Below are positions 11,995 to 23,700 of a DNA stretch of 64,000 nucleotides, piece after piece. Below the pieces are notes generated by a model. That model was not told where the DNA came from and did no database searches. It saw nothing but the letters and a program-made list of their open reading frames with translations. Position 1 is the stretch's first letter; every line of letters starts with the position of its first letter. The DNA comes from Choristoneura fumiferana (taxonomy: Eukaryota > Arthropoda > Insecta > Lepidoptera > Tortricidae), in NCBI RefSeq assembly GCF_025370935.1, contig NC_133478.1:13497574-13561573 (forward strand), written 5' to 3'. Both the position numbers and the translations under genes were made by a program.

Positions 11995-13355
11995 TTTTTT
12001 GCTTGATTGACAAAAAGAAATGTGTCCGATCCGATATTTTTTGAAAAACGACCCGGACATAAAGTATGGAAAATGTGGTCTCAGTTAAATATCCTGCCAT
12101 TTTGATATGCTATAGATTTCAAAGTTCTGAACAAGTCTCTTAGGGTGCTATAGGGTCATGATGTCCAACAATAAAACTTAGGTACACAGTGAAACATTGC
12201 GATATTTCTAAAGTGCCACCTTGCCAGATCGTGCACTATATCGCGTAAGGATACCCTTGAGAACTCCCCACTATACACCAGTTTTTATTGGCGTCACGTG
12301 GAGGAACACGTGTCTACGGAGCTTTTTCAGTATTATTGACACAAAAGTAAGAATTTTAAGCATTTTTTGGAGATTTTTCATTAAATCATGGTTATTATGT
12401 AATTCAGTATATTTTATATTTTTTAATGTTAAACATATTTCGTAGATCATCGTGGACTAGATCACGTGTTAAAGTGGCACAATTTAGGAGGCAAAAATTC
12501 GAGGTTGATATAAAATAGGTACCTTAGGTAATCAACAATTAAACATTTACGCATGGGACACACCTAATAAGACTGATTAAAGTTAAAATAATCAAAACTG
12601 TTTGATTATATTCGTGCATTTTTTTATTAACCTATACATAAATACGTCCCAAAATTATGAAGCAGATTGTATTAGTTTTCAAATAGTATTTTTTAGTTTT
12701 TAAATGTGTAGTGGTTCATTCTGTACACCACTGTGGACAAAGTGAAAAATTTCCCATTTTTTACTTTTTATTTTTTGTATGACACATTCTTAAAGAATAC
12801 TGTAGTTATATGTCACTCGAAACCCAATAAAATTACCTAAATACAGTAAAAAATTCAGACTTCTATTTGTCAAAACAAAAGATTTATGAGATTTTGAATT
12901 TAATGTGTTTCATTGGCTTAGACGACCAGATGGCCTAGTGGTTAGAGAACCTGACTACGAAGCTTAAGGTCCCGGGTTCGATTCCCGTGTCGGGGCAAAT
13001 ATTTGTATGAAAATACGAATGTTTGTTCTCGGGTCTTGGGTGTTTTATATGTATTTAAGTATGTATCCATCTATATAATTATATTTATCCGTTGCTTAGT
13101 ACCCATAACACAAGCTTTGCTAAGCTTACTTTGGGACTAGGTCAATTGGTGTGAATTGTCTCATGATATTTATTAATTTATTATTATTGGTTGACACTTG
13201 ACCCTACTCTACTAGGGTGTATACCTTACCTCTGTTTCAGAGTTCAGAGTTTAGTTTTTTTTAGAAACTTTTGTTCAGGACTTCGAAATCTATAACATAT
13301 CAAAATCTCAGGATATTAACGTGGAACCACATTTTCCATACTTAAGGTCCGGGGT
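11995..13355. mobile_element. Decayed DNA element with about 110-bp inverted arms
   Basis: The left arm (12040-12150: AAGTATGGAAAATGTGGT, TTTTGATATG-TATAGATTTC) matches the complement of 13245-13350. AAAGTGCCACC and AAAGTGGCAC words lie inside. A type-2 SINE (12924-13190) is nested. No transposase. Confidence 0.5.
12924..13190 (+). mobile_element. tRNA-derived SINE (type 2)
   Basis: The head has box A-like TGGCCTAGTGGTTAGAGAAC and box B GGTTCGATTCC. The body GCTTTGCTAAGCTTACTTTG, ACTAGGTCAATTGGTGTGAA and the TGATATTTATTAATTTATTA tail recur at 62285-62375 (+) and 28976-29130 (-). Acceptor-stem ends do not pair, so it is not a functional tRNA. Confidence 0.78.
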
Positions 13356-13765
13356 CCTTTTTGTTACTTTTCAATGTTGACTGTACCTCTCACTTAATTC
13401 TGTTACTTACTGGAGCTTCGTGACAGGTTAATTTCCTCTGGTTAGTTACCCAAGAAGCGTTGCGCCGAAGCATGTTTGTGACACAGACACTTGTGCTAGC
13501 AGAAGCCGTAGGTATATAGGTAGTGCCTCGAGAGTTAAAGTGAATGATTACACCAAGATTACACAAAGGTATAAGAACTGATTGCATAAAAGGAGAGAGA
13601 GAATGAATCAAATGAATGAATGAATGTCAAAATTCCGCTGTCATTATATTAATGTTCTTGTGCGTGACCTCAACTCTGGTGGCACTACCTTAGGTATACC
13701 TTACTCTCAGTCCTGATGCTCTTTTTTATCAACCTTAAAGATGCGACAACGAATTTAACCTCCTT

Positions 13766-13867
13766 GTTTCACCATCCATTGATTAAATTTATTTGACGGA
13801 TAAATGTGATGTGTGTATCACATTCATCCGTCAAATAAAATTAATCAATGGATGGTGAAACAGCCCC
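13766..13867. mobile_element. PIF-like palindromic MITE (copy 2)
   Basis: GTTTCACCATCCATTGATTA pairs with TAATCAATGGATGGTGAAAC; the left GGGGCT end is lost. Confidence 0.68.
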
Positions 13868-14371
13868 TTAAATGTGATTGTGGACTATTGGGGATATGTG
13901 AATTGATAATAATTTTATTTATAGTAATTTGTTACTTTTAACTGTTTTCAGATCGCACATTATTTTATCCTCCGACGTAAGAACAGGAGTGTTAAGTAGG
14001 TATAACTTTGACGCCAATGTTTGTCAATCTGTCTGCATCGTAGCTCTCAAACGGATGGACCAATTTCAATGCGATTTTTAAAATCAAAGCGAGTTTCCTT
14101 GCGCTGGTTCTAAGCTATGTTTCATTAAAATCGGTTCAGCCTTTTTGAGATACTTTTAAACTTTAAAATGTACCTGTCGTGGGTTTTTGAACTTCTTTAA
14201 ATTGATTAGGTTATATTGCATACTTTCATAATACCTACCTATTTGCACTGTTAAGCTAGATAATTAATTTTAATTTATTCCAGCTTTGTTAAGTCTGCGA
14301 CACATAGTTCTCTAGTAAATCAAGTGCAGGCACGTGTGTTACATGGCCTGTGTAAAACATTATCTTATTAA

Positions 14372-14509
14372 TGCATTCACTGCCATCGACGCACATATGC
14401 GTTTTCGGAACTTCGCCCAGTGCCGCTGTCAGCTGTCATAATTATTCATACATTTTGAACGCACATGTGCGTCGGTGGCACCTGTAGAAGTCAGGTGGCA
14501 GTGAATGCG
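14372..14509. mobile_element. piggyBac-like MITE flanked by TTAA
   Basis: TTAA at 14368-14371 and 14510-14513 border TGCATTCACTGCCA...TGGCAGTGAATGCG, with inner CGACGCACATATGCG / CGCACATGTGCGTCG stems. TTAA is the piggyBac target. Confidence 0.65.
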
Positions 14510-14527
14510 TTAACCACATTATTAAAA

Positions 14528-15133
14528 AAACCGGCCAAGAGCGTGTCGGACACGCCCAAAATAGGGTTCCGTAGCCATTACGAAAGAATTAAGTAATATT
14601 TTTCTAATGATTTCGTATTTTATACGGAATCTTCCAAGTTTAGGTATATTTTATACCTTAGGCTGCTATTTACTCATAAACTACTAATAATTTTCAAGCA
14701 AATTTAACCGTTATAGTTTTCCTTGAATGTTTGATATACTTTTAGTTTAGTTTAGATTTTAGAGGGGGGGACGCTCGATTTTAATGAAAATTTGCACTTT
14801 AAAGTTGAATATTTCGCAAACAAATCACTGAATCGAAAAATCGTTTTAGCAACCCCCTAATGGGTTTAAAAGACCTACCCAATAATACCCCACACTATAG
14901 GGTTGGTTGAGAAAAAAAAAACACCCCCACTTTACGTCTATGGGAGTACCCTAAAAAAATTTTTTTTTAATTTTAATTGTACCATTTTGTCGGCATAGTT
15001 TACTTATATATCCGTGCAAAATTACAGCTTTCTAGCATTGATAGTCCCTGAGCAAAGCCGCGGACGGACAGACAGACAGACATGGCGAAACTATAAGGGT
15101 TCCGTTTTTGCCATTTTGGCTCCGGAACCCTAA
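14528..15133 (+). repeat. GGTTCCGTAGCC interspersed repeat (about 605 bp)
   Basis: Begins AACCGGCCAAGAGCGTGTCG and ends AGGGTTCCGTTTTTGCCATT...GGAACCCTA. Contains AGACAGACATGGCGAAACT near the end. Uninterrupted reference copy for 28458-29480; a small fragment is at 53955-54060. Confidence 0.7.
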
Positions 15134-15425
15134 AAAAGCCTAGGTGGCCTAGTGGTTGATACTTGAGCAGAGGATTGTGGGTTTAAACCCAGGCTCGCAT
15201 CTCTTTTTTTCTCGTTTTTCTACGTTTTTTACTTATATGTGAAATTACATTAGAAATACCACGAGCATTATAACATGGTGCAGGCAAACATCGTGAGAAA
15301 ACCAACACAATCAGCGAAACTATTCGATGGTGTATGTCAAGTTCCCAATCCGCATTGGGCCCGCATGGGAACTACAATCTAAACCTTCTCATTTTTAGAG
15401 AAGGCCCTACAGCGGCATCTTTAAG
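15133..15425 (+). mobile_element. tRNA-derived SINE (type 1), divergent
   Basis: AAAGCCTAGGTGGCCTAGTG head, GAGGATTGTGGGTTTAAACC box B region, CCACGAGCATTATAACATGG body and TTCCCAATCCGCATTGGGCC. It abuts the RTE fragment at 15433. Confidence 0.7.
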
Positions 15426-15432
15426 TCTGGGA

Positions 15433-15640
15433 TGTCGTCCATCATCATCATCATCTCAGCCGTAGGACGTCCACTGTTGGACATAGGCCTCCAGTCGTTT
15501 CGGTTGGCAGCGGCCTGCATCCACCGTGAACCCGCGGCTTTAACCAGGTCATCCGTCCATCTCGTTGGTGGACGTCCTACGCTGCGCTTGCCGATCCGCG
15601 TTCTGTTCTCCGTGCTATATGGCCGCCCATTGCCACTTCA
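15433..15640 (-). mobile_element. RTE LINE 3' end, minus strand
   Basis: Begins with CATCATCATCATCTCAGCCG and GGACGTCCACTGTTGGACAT on the plus strand, i.e. the end of an RTE on the minus strand, with GRPPTRWTDDL-like codons behind. Plus-strand frames here are shadows. Confidence 0.7.
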
Positions 15641-16086
15641 ACGAGCTTATTCGCTTGGCTCTGTCGGTGACCCTTGTTCTTTTACGTATCTCCTCATTTC
15701 TTGTAAAATTAAAGGTTTTATTATACTGTTACTGGTTGAAACACAAAAATACATAAAAATGTTTATTGTTAACTTAAACAGTATACAAGGTGTTTTGCGT
15801 ACTTAAATAGTATACTCAGCGACACAACATTTGGCACACTCTACATACACAATTACATTACCTATTTCTGCAGACATTTGAGGGCCGGATTTTTTGCTGC
15901 TCAATATATCAATAATTGAGGTCACATTGTCTAATGCCTTTGTAATCTCAATCAGAATCACAAGCTTTTTCTACCGTCACATACTATGAGATAGATAGAA
16001 ACAGTAACTGAAATTGCGCTCATGCGCGTTAGATATTAAGCGTATATGCAGTCAAATGAATCTTATTGTATGAAAAAAAACTTACA

Positions 16087-16483
16087 TACAAGGTGTTCAT
16101 TAAATAATTGAAAACCAGAAAGTAGTTTGCTCAGAATCGAGAGTAGAATCGATCACACTATGTTTTAAATTAGGATGTGTTTGTGTTTTTAAATCCCTTT
16201 TTTATTGTGCCCGGTCTAAAAGTTACGACTGCAACAGGCGCCAATTAAATAATTTAATACTGGCCGGTTTGCTTTCTGTCACTGTGTGTTTTTTTTCTAA
16301 AAACGTCAAAGCAAAACTGACACATACAAATCATGAGTGAAGAGTTAGAAATGAAGTAGAATTACTGACTTAGCAAAACACACGAATATATTTTAAAATA
16401 ATGAAGGCAATCAAAAATAAATGCAATCAAGTAACTTAAAATGCAAAAATATTTTTCAGTTATTTAATTAATACCTTGTATTT
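16087..16483. mobile_element. Mariner-like non-autonomous element (about 397 bp)
   Basis: Left ATACAAGGTGTTCATTAAAT and right ATTTAATTAATACCTTGTAT are inverted over about 30 bp, with TA at both edges. Interior unrecognised. Confidence 0.6.
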
Positions 16484-17358
16484 TATATACAGGCTGACCC
16501 GAAGTATAGGTAGTAACTAGAGTTGAAGCGAATTTACACACACAGCTACAACATGTGTAATGACAGCAGGATTTTGACCTTTACTGATTAATTTCATTCA
16601 TTCGCCTGTTGTGCAATCAGTTCTTTTCTAGCTGCGTCTGTAAATTATTCAGTTCAACTCTCGTAAGTCGTAACACTAGGTATACTGATTTAAGTATTAA
16701 ACTGAACGGTAAAATTTGCGCACGTTTTAAAATGAAACAATGAAAATATTTAAAATTGTGTTAACTTCTATAATAAAAACTAATAAATACCGCTAATAAA
16801 TGTACATGTAGGTATTCTTAGTCCAGTTGTGTTCGAAATACCGAGAAACGTGTTACAATTTGACCGTTAATTCAAACCTAAAATTAAAAAAACACATTAT
16901 GTTTAATCATAAATCAGTAATTTCTTCACTGGGGCGTTTGGCATGAGGTTTACGTAGGTTAGAAACACCTTCATCTAGACGTTTAAGTCTTTTTGTTCTG
17001 AGCGTAGAGACACGCTGTATAAGGTAGGTACAAACAAATTACAAGAAATAACAATAACAAAATAAATTAAATTAGATACCAATATTTTTAGAGTTGCTAG
17101 TATTCGGATCTTGGAGCACATTTTAGTTAAAAATAAACATTAAAAAGTCCCTTTTAGTTTTTGGAGATAATTTAGGAAAAAATACTATGTAAAATCAGCC
17201 TGTTACTGAGGAACTTGTTGACTGTCATACTGCACTGGCTGCACGATGCCTTAAAATAAATACTTTTGGTTAACAACGATGTTCACTTGACCGAAAGTAT
17301 TAAACATCTTGCCACTCAAATGCACAGGATGATTATGTTCAGAAAGAATTTTAATTCA

Positions 17359-17364
17359 TTTATT
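17359..17364 (-). terminator. Candidate poly(A) signal for unit A
   Basis: AATAAA on the minus strand, about 130 nt past the TAA at 17493. It is the first canonical hexamer downstream. In AT-rich DNA this is weak evidence by itself. Confidence 0.4.
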
Positions 17365-17492
17365 TTGCTCGGAAAATGACAACCACAAAATCATGTACTT
17401 ATAAAATTAATTGTTTTCACGTAAGATAACATCTCTTAAAGTATTGGTATCTAATTTTTTGGCACTTTGTATAACCTATGTATATCTTAGAG

Positions 17493-17720
17493 TTAATCTT
17501 CATAGGAAATTCCCGATTCTTTCAAAAGGTCTTCCAAATATTGATTACGAGCTAGCAGCCGGTTTACTTCGTGATCTAACATTTCAATCTTTTTAGCTTG
17601 TTTATAAATAACCGTCGACTTTTCTTCAAGTAAATGCTTCAGTCGCAATATTTCGGAAGAATCTGATGGTCCTGGCTGTTTGAAGTCAAACGGCGCTCCT
17701 GCTTCTGGTATGGGTGAAGT
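17493..17720 (-). CDS. Unit A terminal exon: coiled coil and stop
   Basis: Acceptor ATTCTAG, 75 codons and TAA. After a Pro-rich start (TSPIPEAGAPFDF), residues 164-211 of the model form a Leu/Ile heptad pattern (ILRLKHLLEE...VNRLLARNQYLEDLLKE). C-terminal coiled coils are common in THAP proteins and mediate dimerisation. This is the only terminal exon of this kind I found in the cluster. Confidence 0.72.
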   Translation of the reverse strand, partial: TSPIPEAGAPFDFKQPGPSDSSEILRLKHLLEEKSTVIYKQAKKIEMLDHEVNRLLARNQYLEDLLKESGISYED

Positions 17721-20700
17721 CTAGAATAATTTAGAAAAGTTAACATTGTTGCATGAAATATATGTATCGCACACATATAGCTGTCTTGCACGTGTGGTGA
17801 CAGAATAACAAGATAAGCTCTATTAATTCAGTTTTTATTATTTTAGCTTCACGTAGTATAATGTAGGTTAGATGGCAATACAATTACAATCAGCAATAAA
17901 AACTTCATTAAAAATGCAATTTTAATCGAAAACTTTTTTTAATAATAGACACCTACACTAGGGTCACTTTTACCAGCAAATGCAAAGTTTCCGCAAGACG
18001 TAAATGAAGCTGCGGGCAACAGTCTAGTTAGTCACTTATAAAAATACAAACCTGTGTCATACATGAAAACGTGCCGTGGCGATCTGACGTATATAACGGC
18101 ATTTCTTCATCATCTTCATCGTCTTCTTCCGTTTTGATAACTAAAGTCTGAAATAATAATAAATACAAATCACCCTGAGAATACAACTTCTGTCACTTTC
18201 TTACAGTGCGACCAAAACGCTGCCTAAAAAACGGTGACGGCACGGAATCGGAGTGACGCACCGTTTTTATCGCATGCTCTCCACACCGCTGCTTAAAATA
18301 CGGAATCGCAGTGACGTGCCGTAAACGTCAGGTCTTTACCGAACAACTCGTGACATTTACGGCACGTCACTGCGATTCCGCACCGTTTGCGTATTTTAAG
18401 CAGCGGTGTGGAAACATGCAAAAAAACGGTGCGCATACGATGCGTCACTGCGATTCCGTACCGTCGCCGTTTTTTAAGCAGCGGTTTGGTCGCACCTTTA
18501 GACATGTATTTGTTATGGGATGTACAATTCAATTCCATTCTTGAAAGTATAGCTCCATCGATACTATCGATGATTCCGCCAATGTCGAGGTTGGAAAAGA
18601 CTATCAATTTAGGCGTTGTTCGGTAGGTGGGATGTACGCCACGATCCCATAGAGCTTACGGGAACGGAAGCGATACCATGCCCTCGGTACCGCTCTGCTT
18701 TCAGTACCACTACCATGAGTTAAAAGTGACCGTACTCGATAGCGACGGCGTAAATTATTTGTATGGAGAACTGTACAGCGCCTCTACAAATAATTTACGC
18801 CGTCGCTATCGAGTACGGTCACTGTAAACTCATGGTAGTGGTAGAGAGCATGACATGAGTGCGTGTGAGCTAACTTTGGGGGCGGCAGACGTGAGCTTGC
18901 CTTCGGAATCCAAAAGCTTAATGGTTACTTGAAATATATATTTCAGAACTAAATTATTATTATTATTATTTTAAAATTTATGACGGTGGAAGCATTCTAC
19001 ACTTCCACTGAACGTAGATATAGTGTTTAGTTTTGTAACTCTGTTAGTTACCCATACATCCCTGCTGTTTTATTATTATTTATTTATTTTGTATTTTTTT
19101 CTTTAATTGTATTTTTTAAGTATTTTATTTGTAATTATATTATTATGAAAAAAATACTCTCTGCCAAGTTTCTTGCGGTGCATTCTTCTTGGAAATGAAT
19201 GATGGTCGTTCCGAAAGCGCTGGTAGTACTCGATACTAAATTATTGTTATTATTATTTTAAAATTGATGACGGTGGAAGCATTCTACACTTCCACTGAAC
19301 GTAGATATAGTTTAGATTATTATTATTTTTGTATTTTTTTTCTTTAATTGTACAATATAGTTTTTAAGTATTTTATTTGTAATTATATTATTATGAAAAA
19401 ATGACTTTCTGCCAAGTTGCTTGCGGCACATTCTTCTTGGCAATAATGGTCTTTCCGAAAGCGCTGGTAGTTCAAAAAATCACGTGTAAAAGTGCCCATT
19501 GCGGCCAATTTACTGAATAAATCATTTGAATTTTGAATTTTGAACGATCCAAACACAACACTCGCTGTATCACTCTGTGTACCCGGAACGGACTCAGGAC
19601 GACATTTATATATACAAAGAAATCACTGGAATCACGGTTGAATTTTTTGTTCTGAAATTAAACCGTCCCGTAACAAATAATGTCATGTCTGTTTAGATAG
19701 CAAAAAAAAAAAATCAAAACATACCTCCATCTCATTAGCGCTGCTACTCGTAGTTGCAGTTGTTGTATGAGTAAGTCGCTCTACTTGTATCTAAAAAATA
19801 ACAAAGATATTTTTTGTTCAAGGACTCATTTTCAATAATTTATGTTTATAACATTTTTACTAATATTTATGTCAGTATTAATTTATTCAGGTACAGTCAA
19901 CGACATATATAAGTGATCATTTCTGTACTTTGTCGCTTTCAGTCGTTACACAATTTCGTATGGCTTCAAACATGAGTGACAAGGTACAAAAGTGATCACT
20001 TATTTATGACGTTGACTGTACCTAGGTAATGTTCTACGCCTTCTAACGCAGCCTTCTAAGTATCATTATATTCATTATTATAAAAGGGCAGCCTAAACTC
20101 AAAAGTTTAGTTAAAAAAAAAACTTTCAGGAATCGAATGGTAGAGCCACAGTATAACAAGTTTTCCCTACAGTAGGCCGACGCCTTTGAAGTTGGACGAC
20201 ATAGATATGACGTCCACTTGGCTCTACTAGTAGGGAATAATGGAAAATAAGTCCATATGCCCACCAGGGGGGATAGTAAGTAGAGATAATATGGATATTT
20301 TTTCCACCTATCTCTACCAGTCGGGACATATGTAAAAAAAAAAACATATATCCCCACCAGTGGAGATAGCCTGGTAGGGATAGGTGGAACAGGCGTACGA
20401 GGTGGGTTTTGAACAGGAACTTGAATACGAGGTCTGTTTTTATTAAATTCTACATATTATGTTAGTATGTTTTCGAAATCTACAAAAAATCTACCATAAA
20501 AAAAAACTGAATTCCCTGGTATACTGTAAGCATGTTGGTTCCCGACAATTGCCGCCAGCCTGCCTTACAAGACCAAAAAAGTTTACCAAACAATCATTGT
20601 TAACTCTTCGTGTGAGTATATAATGGTATCTCTCAGTATACTCGGAAATTCGTGGACCGCGCGAGGTCCACTCGTTGTCAACGCGCCGTCCACGCGTGGA

Positions 20701-23700
20701 CCACCTGCCGACAACGAGTGGACACCGAAAGTCGAGGCGGTGCTGGTCGGGTCCCGGGTGGCTCTAATGAGCTGTAACCTTTACTCCGGACTCCTTAGTG
20801 GGTAGAAGTAATGTTGGTACTGCCGTTTTCTTCAATGATTTCTTCCCGTACATGTGTTTCTCAAAATGTAAATTGCAAATATGAGCATTTCTTAATCTCT
20901 CACTAGTTTTTTCTACTAAATCAGGTCTCTTACAAGCTTCCACCCAAAGTCTGCATCTGAAAATGTAGAATTTCAACTGTATTATGTACTAGCTGTTGCC
21001 CGCAACGTCCGTCCACCTAGTATTTATTTATCGCTATCCCGCGGGAACTATGCAATTTTCTGGGATAAAAACTATCCTATGTCCTTCCCCGGACTCAAAA
21101 TATCTGTATACCCAATTTCATCTAAATCGGTTCAGTGGTTTAGACGTGATGAAGTAACAAACATCCAAATATCTTCACAAACTTTCACATGTATACTATT
21201 AGTATGGATATTATGGATATCGTCACTACTTTGAAAAATCTCGTATCTCAAATCGATACGTCAACAAATTTGACCCTTAAAACAATGTTCATTAAGTTCA
21301 CTTGGAAAGATCATCGATTTTGAGATACCAGCAGATTTTTAAAATCCTGCATAAAACTAACTATCTACTTATATAGGCATGATGTTAAGAAAATCACTAG
21401 AAAAATAATCATTTAGCACCAGTGTTTGCCAAAACAAATGACTGATGAAATTCCTATGACCACCTCCAGACTCCATCATCAGACCAGCTCCATGGTACCT
21501 GCTAACTACATGGTTTATTATTGCATTGTAACGAAAGATACGCAAGTAGGTATATATACCTATAGGTATGGCACTATAGTGCCATCCAGGAAGACGCGTG
21601 ATTTTAACAAAATTAGACATTAATGGCAAAAGCATATATGGAATGGCACCAAAAGTCTACAACAAGTTACCGAATAAAATACTGCAACTGGGCGACATTA
21701 CACAATTTAAAGTAGCGCTCTATAATTTTCTGGCTGTGAAAGCATATTATTCCGTTCAAGAATATTTGTTAGACTGCATTTAGAATTATTTAAGTATTTT
21801 TATTTTTGTTATGATTATGATGCATGTAAAGCTGTAGTTATAGTTATATTTATATGCCATATGGCGAGACATAGTGATACAATTAATTACCTAATGTAAC
21901 ATCTATTGACATAACCTATGTTTAACAAATAAATAATTTTGAATTTGAATTTAAATGACATTGTAATAAGAACCACGGCACGCGTCATCGTGATACCAAA
22001 TTTGTAAATATTTGCGTTTTTTATCACAGTCCCAATTATTATAAACAAAAGCGTGTAAGCGTGTGGAATAGGGGGAAAACGAGCAAACGGATCGCCTGAT
22101 GGTAAGCGATTACCGTCGCCCATGGCCCACCTGCAACACCAGAAGAGTCACAAGTGCGTTGCCGGCCTTTTAGGTAGGAGTACGTTCTTTTCTTGAAGGT
22201 GTCTGATTCTGATCTGATTTATTTAAATTATTTTAAACTTTTCAGTTATTTTTATTTAAAAGTAAAAAAATTAAAGCTTGTTTTTAAATATATATTTTTT
22301 TACTTTTTAGTGTCGTACGCGTAGCATTTCCAGCTCCATCACCACACTAGCTACCATCTAACACCAAAGTAGGTACTCGTCAAGACGAATCCAACGAGCC
22401 CAAGCTCGATGGGGTTGTGTCGCTCTATTGCCGAATTCCTATGGTCACCTTCCAGCGCCATAATTAGACTCTGGTTACCATCTAGTACCAAAGTACTCGT
22501 CAAGATGAAGCAAATAAGTCCAAACTTGATGGGGTTGCGTCGTTTAATAACAGAGTTTCTATGGCCCCTTCCAGCTCCATCATCAAACTTTGGTTACCAT
22601 TTAGCATCAAAGTACTCGTCAAGACCAATACATATTTCAAGGGCAAAACACCTCGCAAAGTCTCCTGGAGGCACCCGCGATCTGGTCGCTGGCATCAGCT
22701 GGATGTGGTGCTCTCCAGAACGAAGGACCTTCGTGAAGTCCTCCATACACGTACTTTCCATAGTGCCGACTGTGACACGGACCACTCTTTGGTGGCAGCA
22801 CACATAGCCATTACTCACAAAAAGATTCATTCGTCCAAGCTACCTGGTAAGAGGAGGCTAAACGTTTCCAATACTCGGGTTGACGAAAATATCCAAAAGT
22901 TTGAGTCATTGGCTAGTAACGTACTCGTTGAAAATACCATCAATACACCGTTATGTGAGGAGTGGTCTAACGTCAAAAAACTACTAACTGAAACCGCCAT
23001 TGAGACGTTCGGTGGTCTGAAAACAAAATCTCAGGATTGGTTTTCGGATAATATCGAGCATCTCCAACCCATGCTTGACTCAAAGCGCGAAGCTGCCCTT
23101 AGACACCGTATGCATCCCAGTCCCGACACTGGAATAGCGCTTCGCAATAGTAAAGCAGCCCTCCAGCGAAGTGTGCGGTACTTTGCCAACATGTACTGGT
23201 CCAATCTCGGTCGCACCATTCAAATTTGTGCAGACAGGGGAAATATTAGCGGTGTTTACGAAGGCATCAAACGGGCCCTTGGTCCCGTCATTAAAAAGAC
23301 AGCGCCTCTCAAAGACGCGGATGGCTCTGTGATTACAGACAGCCAAAAACAACTGGACCGCTGGGTCGAGCATTATGTAGGTCTCTATTCTCAGCCTGTG
23401 TTCCTGCATCCGGAGGCAGTGCAAAGCATGCCCAAACTGGACAAATGGACAGAATTAGACGATCTGCCGACTATAGAGGAATTTAACGCTGCTGTCAATC
23501 AGCTCAAGTGTGGAAAGAGTCCTGGTGGTGACGGCACCCAAGCCGAAGTAATTAAACTCCAGTGTATCAGACCAATCCTGCACAATCTTCTGTGTAAGTG
23601 CTGGGAGGAAGGAAGTGTACCTCAGGACATGCGCGACGCTAACATCGTCACCTTATACAAAGGGAAAGGTGACCGCGGCGACTGTAACTGCTACCGCGGT

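Noticed and set aside
12924..12999. Functional tRNA gene
   Set aside because: Box A and B are present but the acceptor stem does not pair; the unit continues into a known SINE body present elsewhere in the window.
15432..15806. 124-codon plus-strand protein
   Set aside because: Antisense of an RTE LINE 3' end.
18293..18626. Overlapping frames of 77-104 codons on both strands
   Set aside because: Produced by the nested palindrome of a MITE; repeated CGIAVT/HCDS-type peptides show the stem symmetry.
20043..20357. 104-codon minus-strand protein in unit A intron
   Set aside because: Lies in an imperfect palindrome, low-complexity Tyr/Phe-rich translation, no splice link to unit A frame.
22561..22625. 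ATG at 22561 as the true start of the reverse transcriptase
   Set aside because: These bases belong to the flanking tandem repeat and to the target duplication; the frame is open across the junction by chance.
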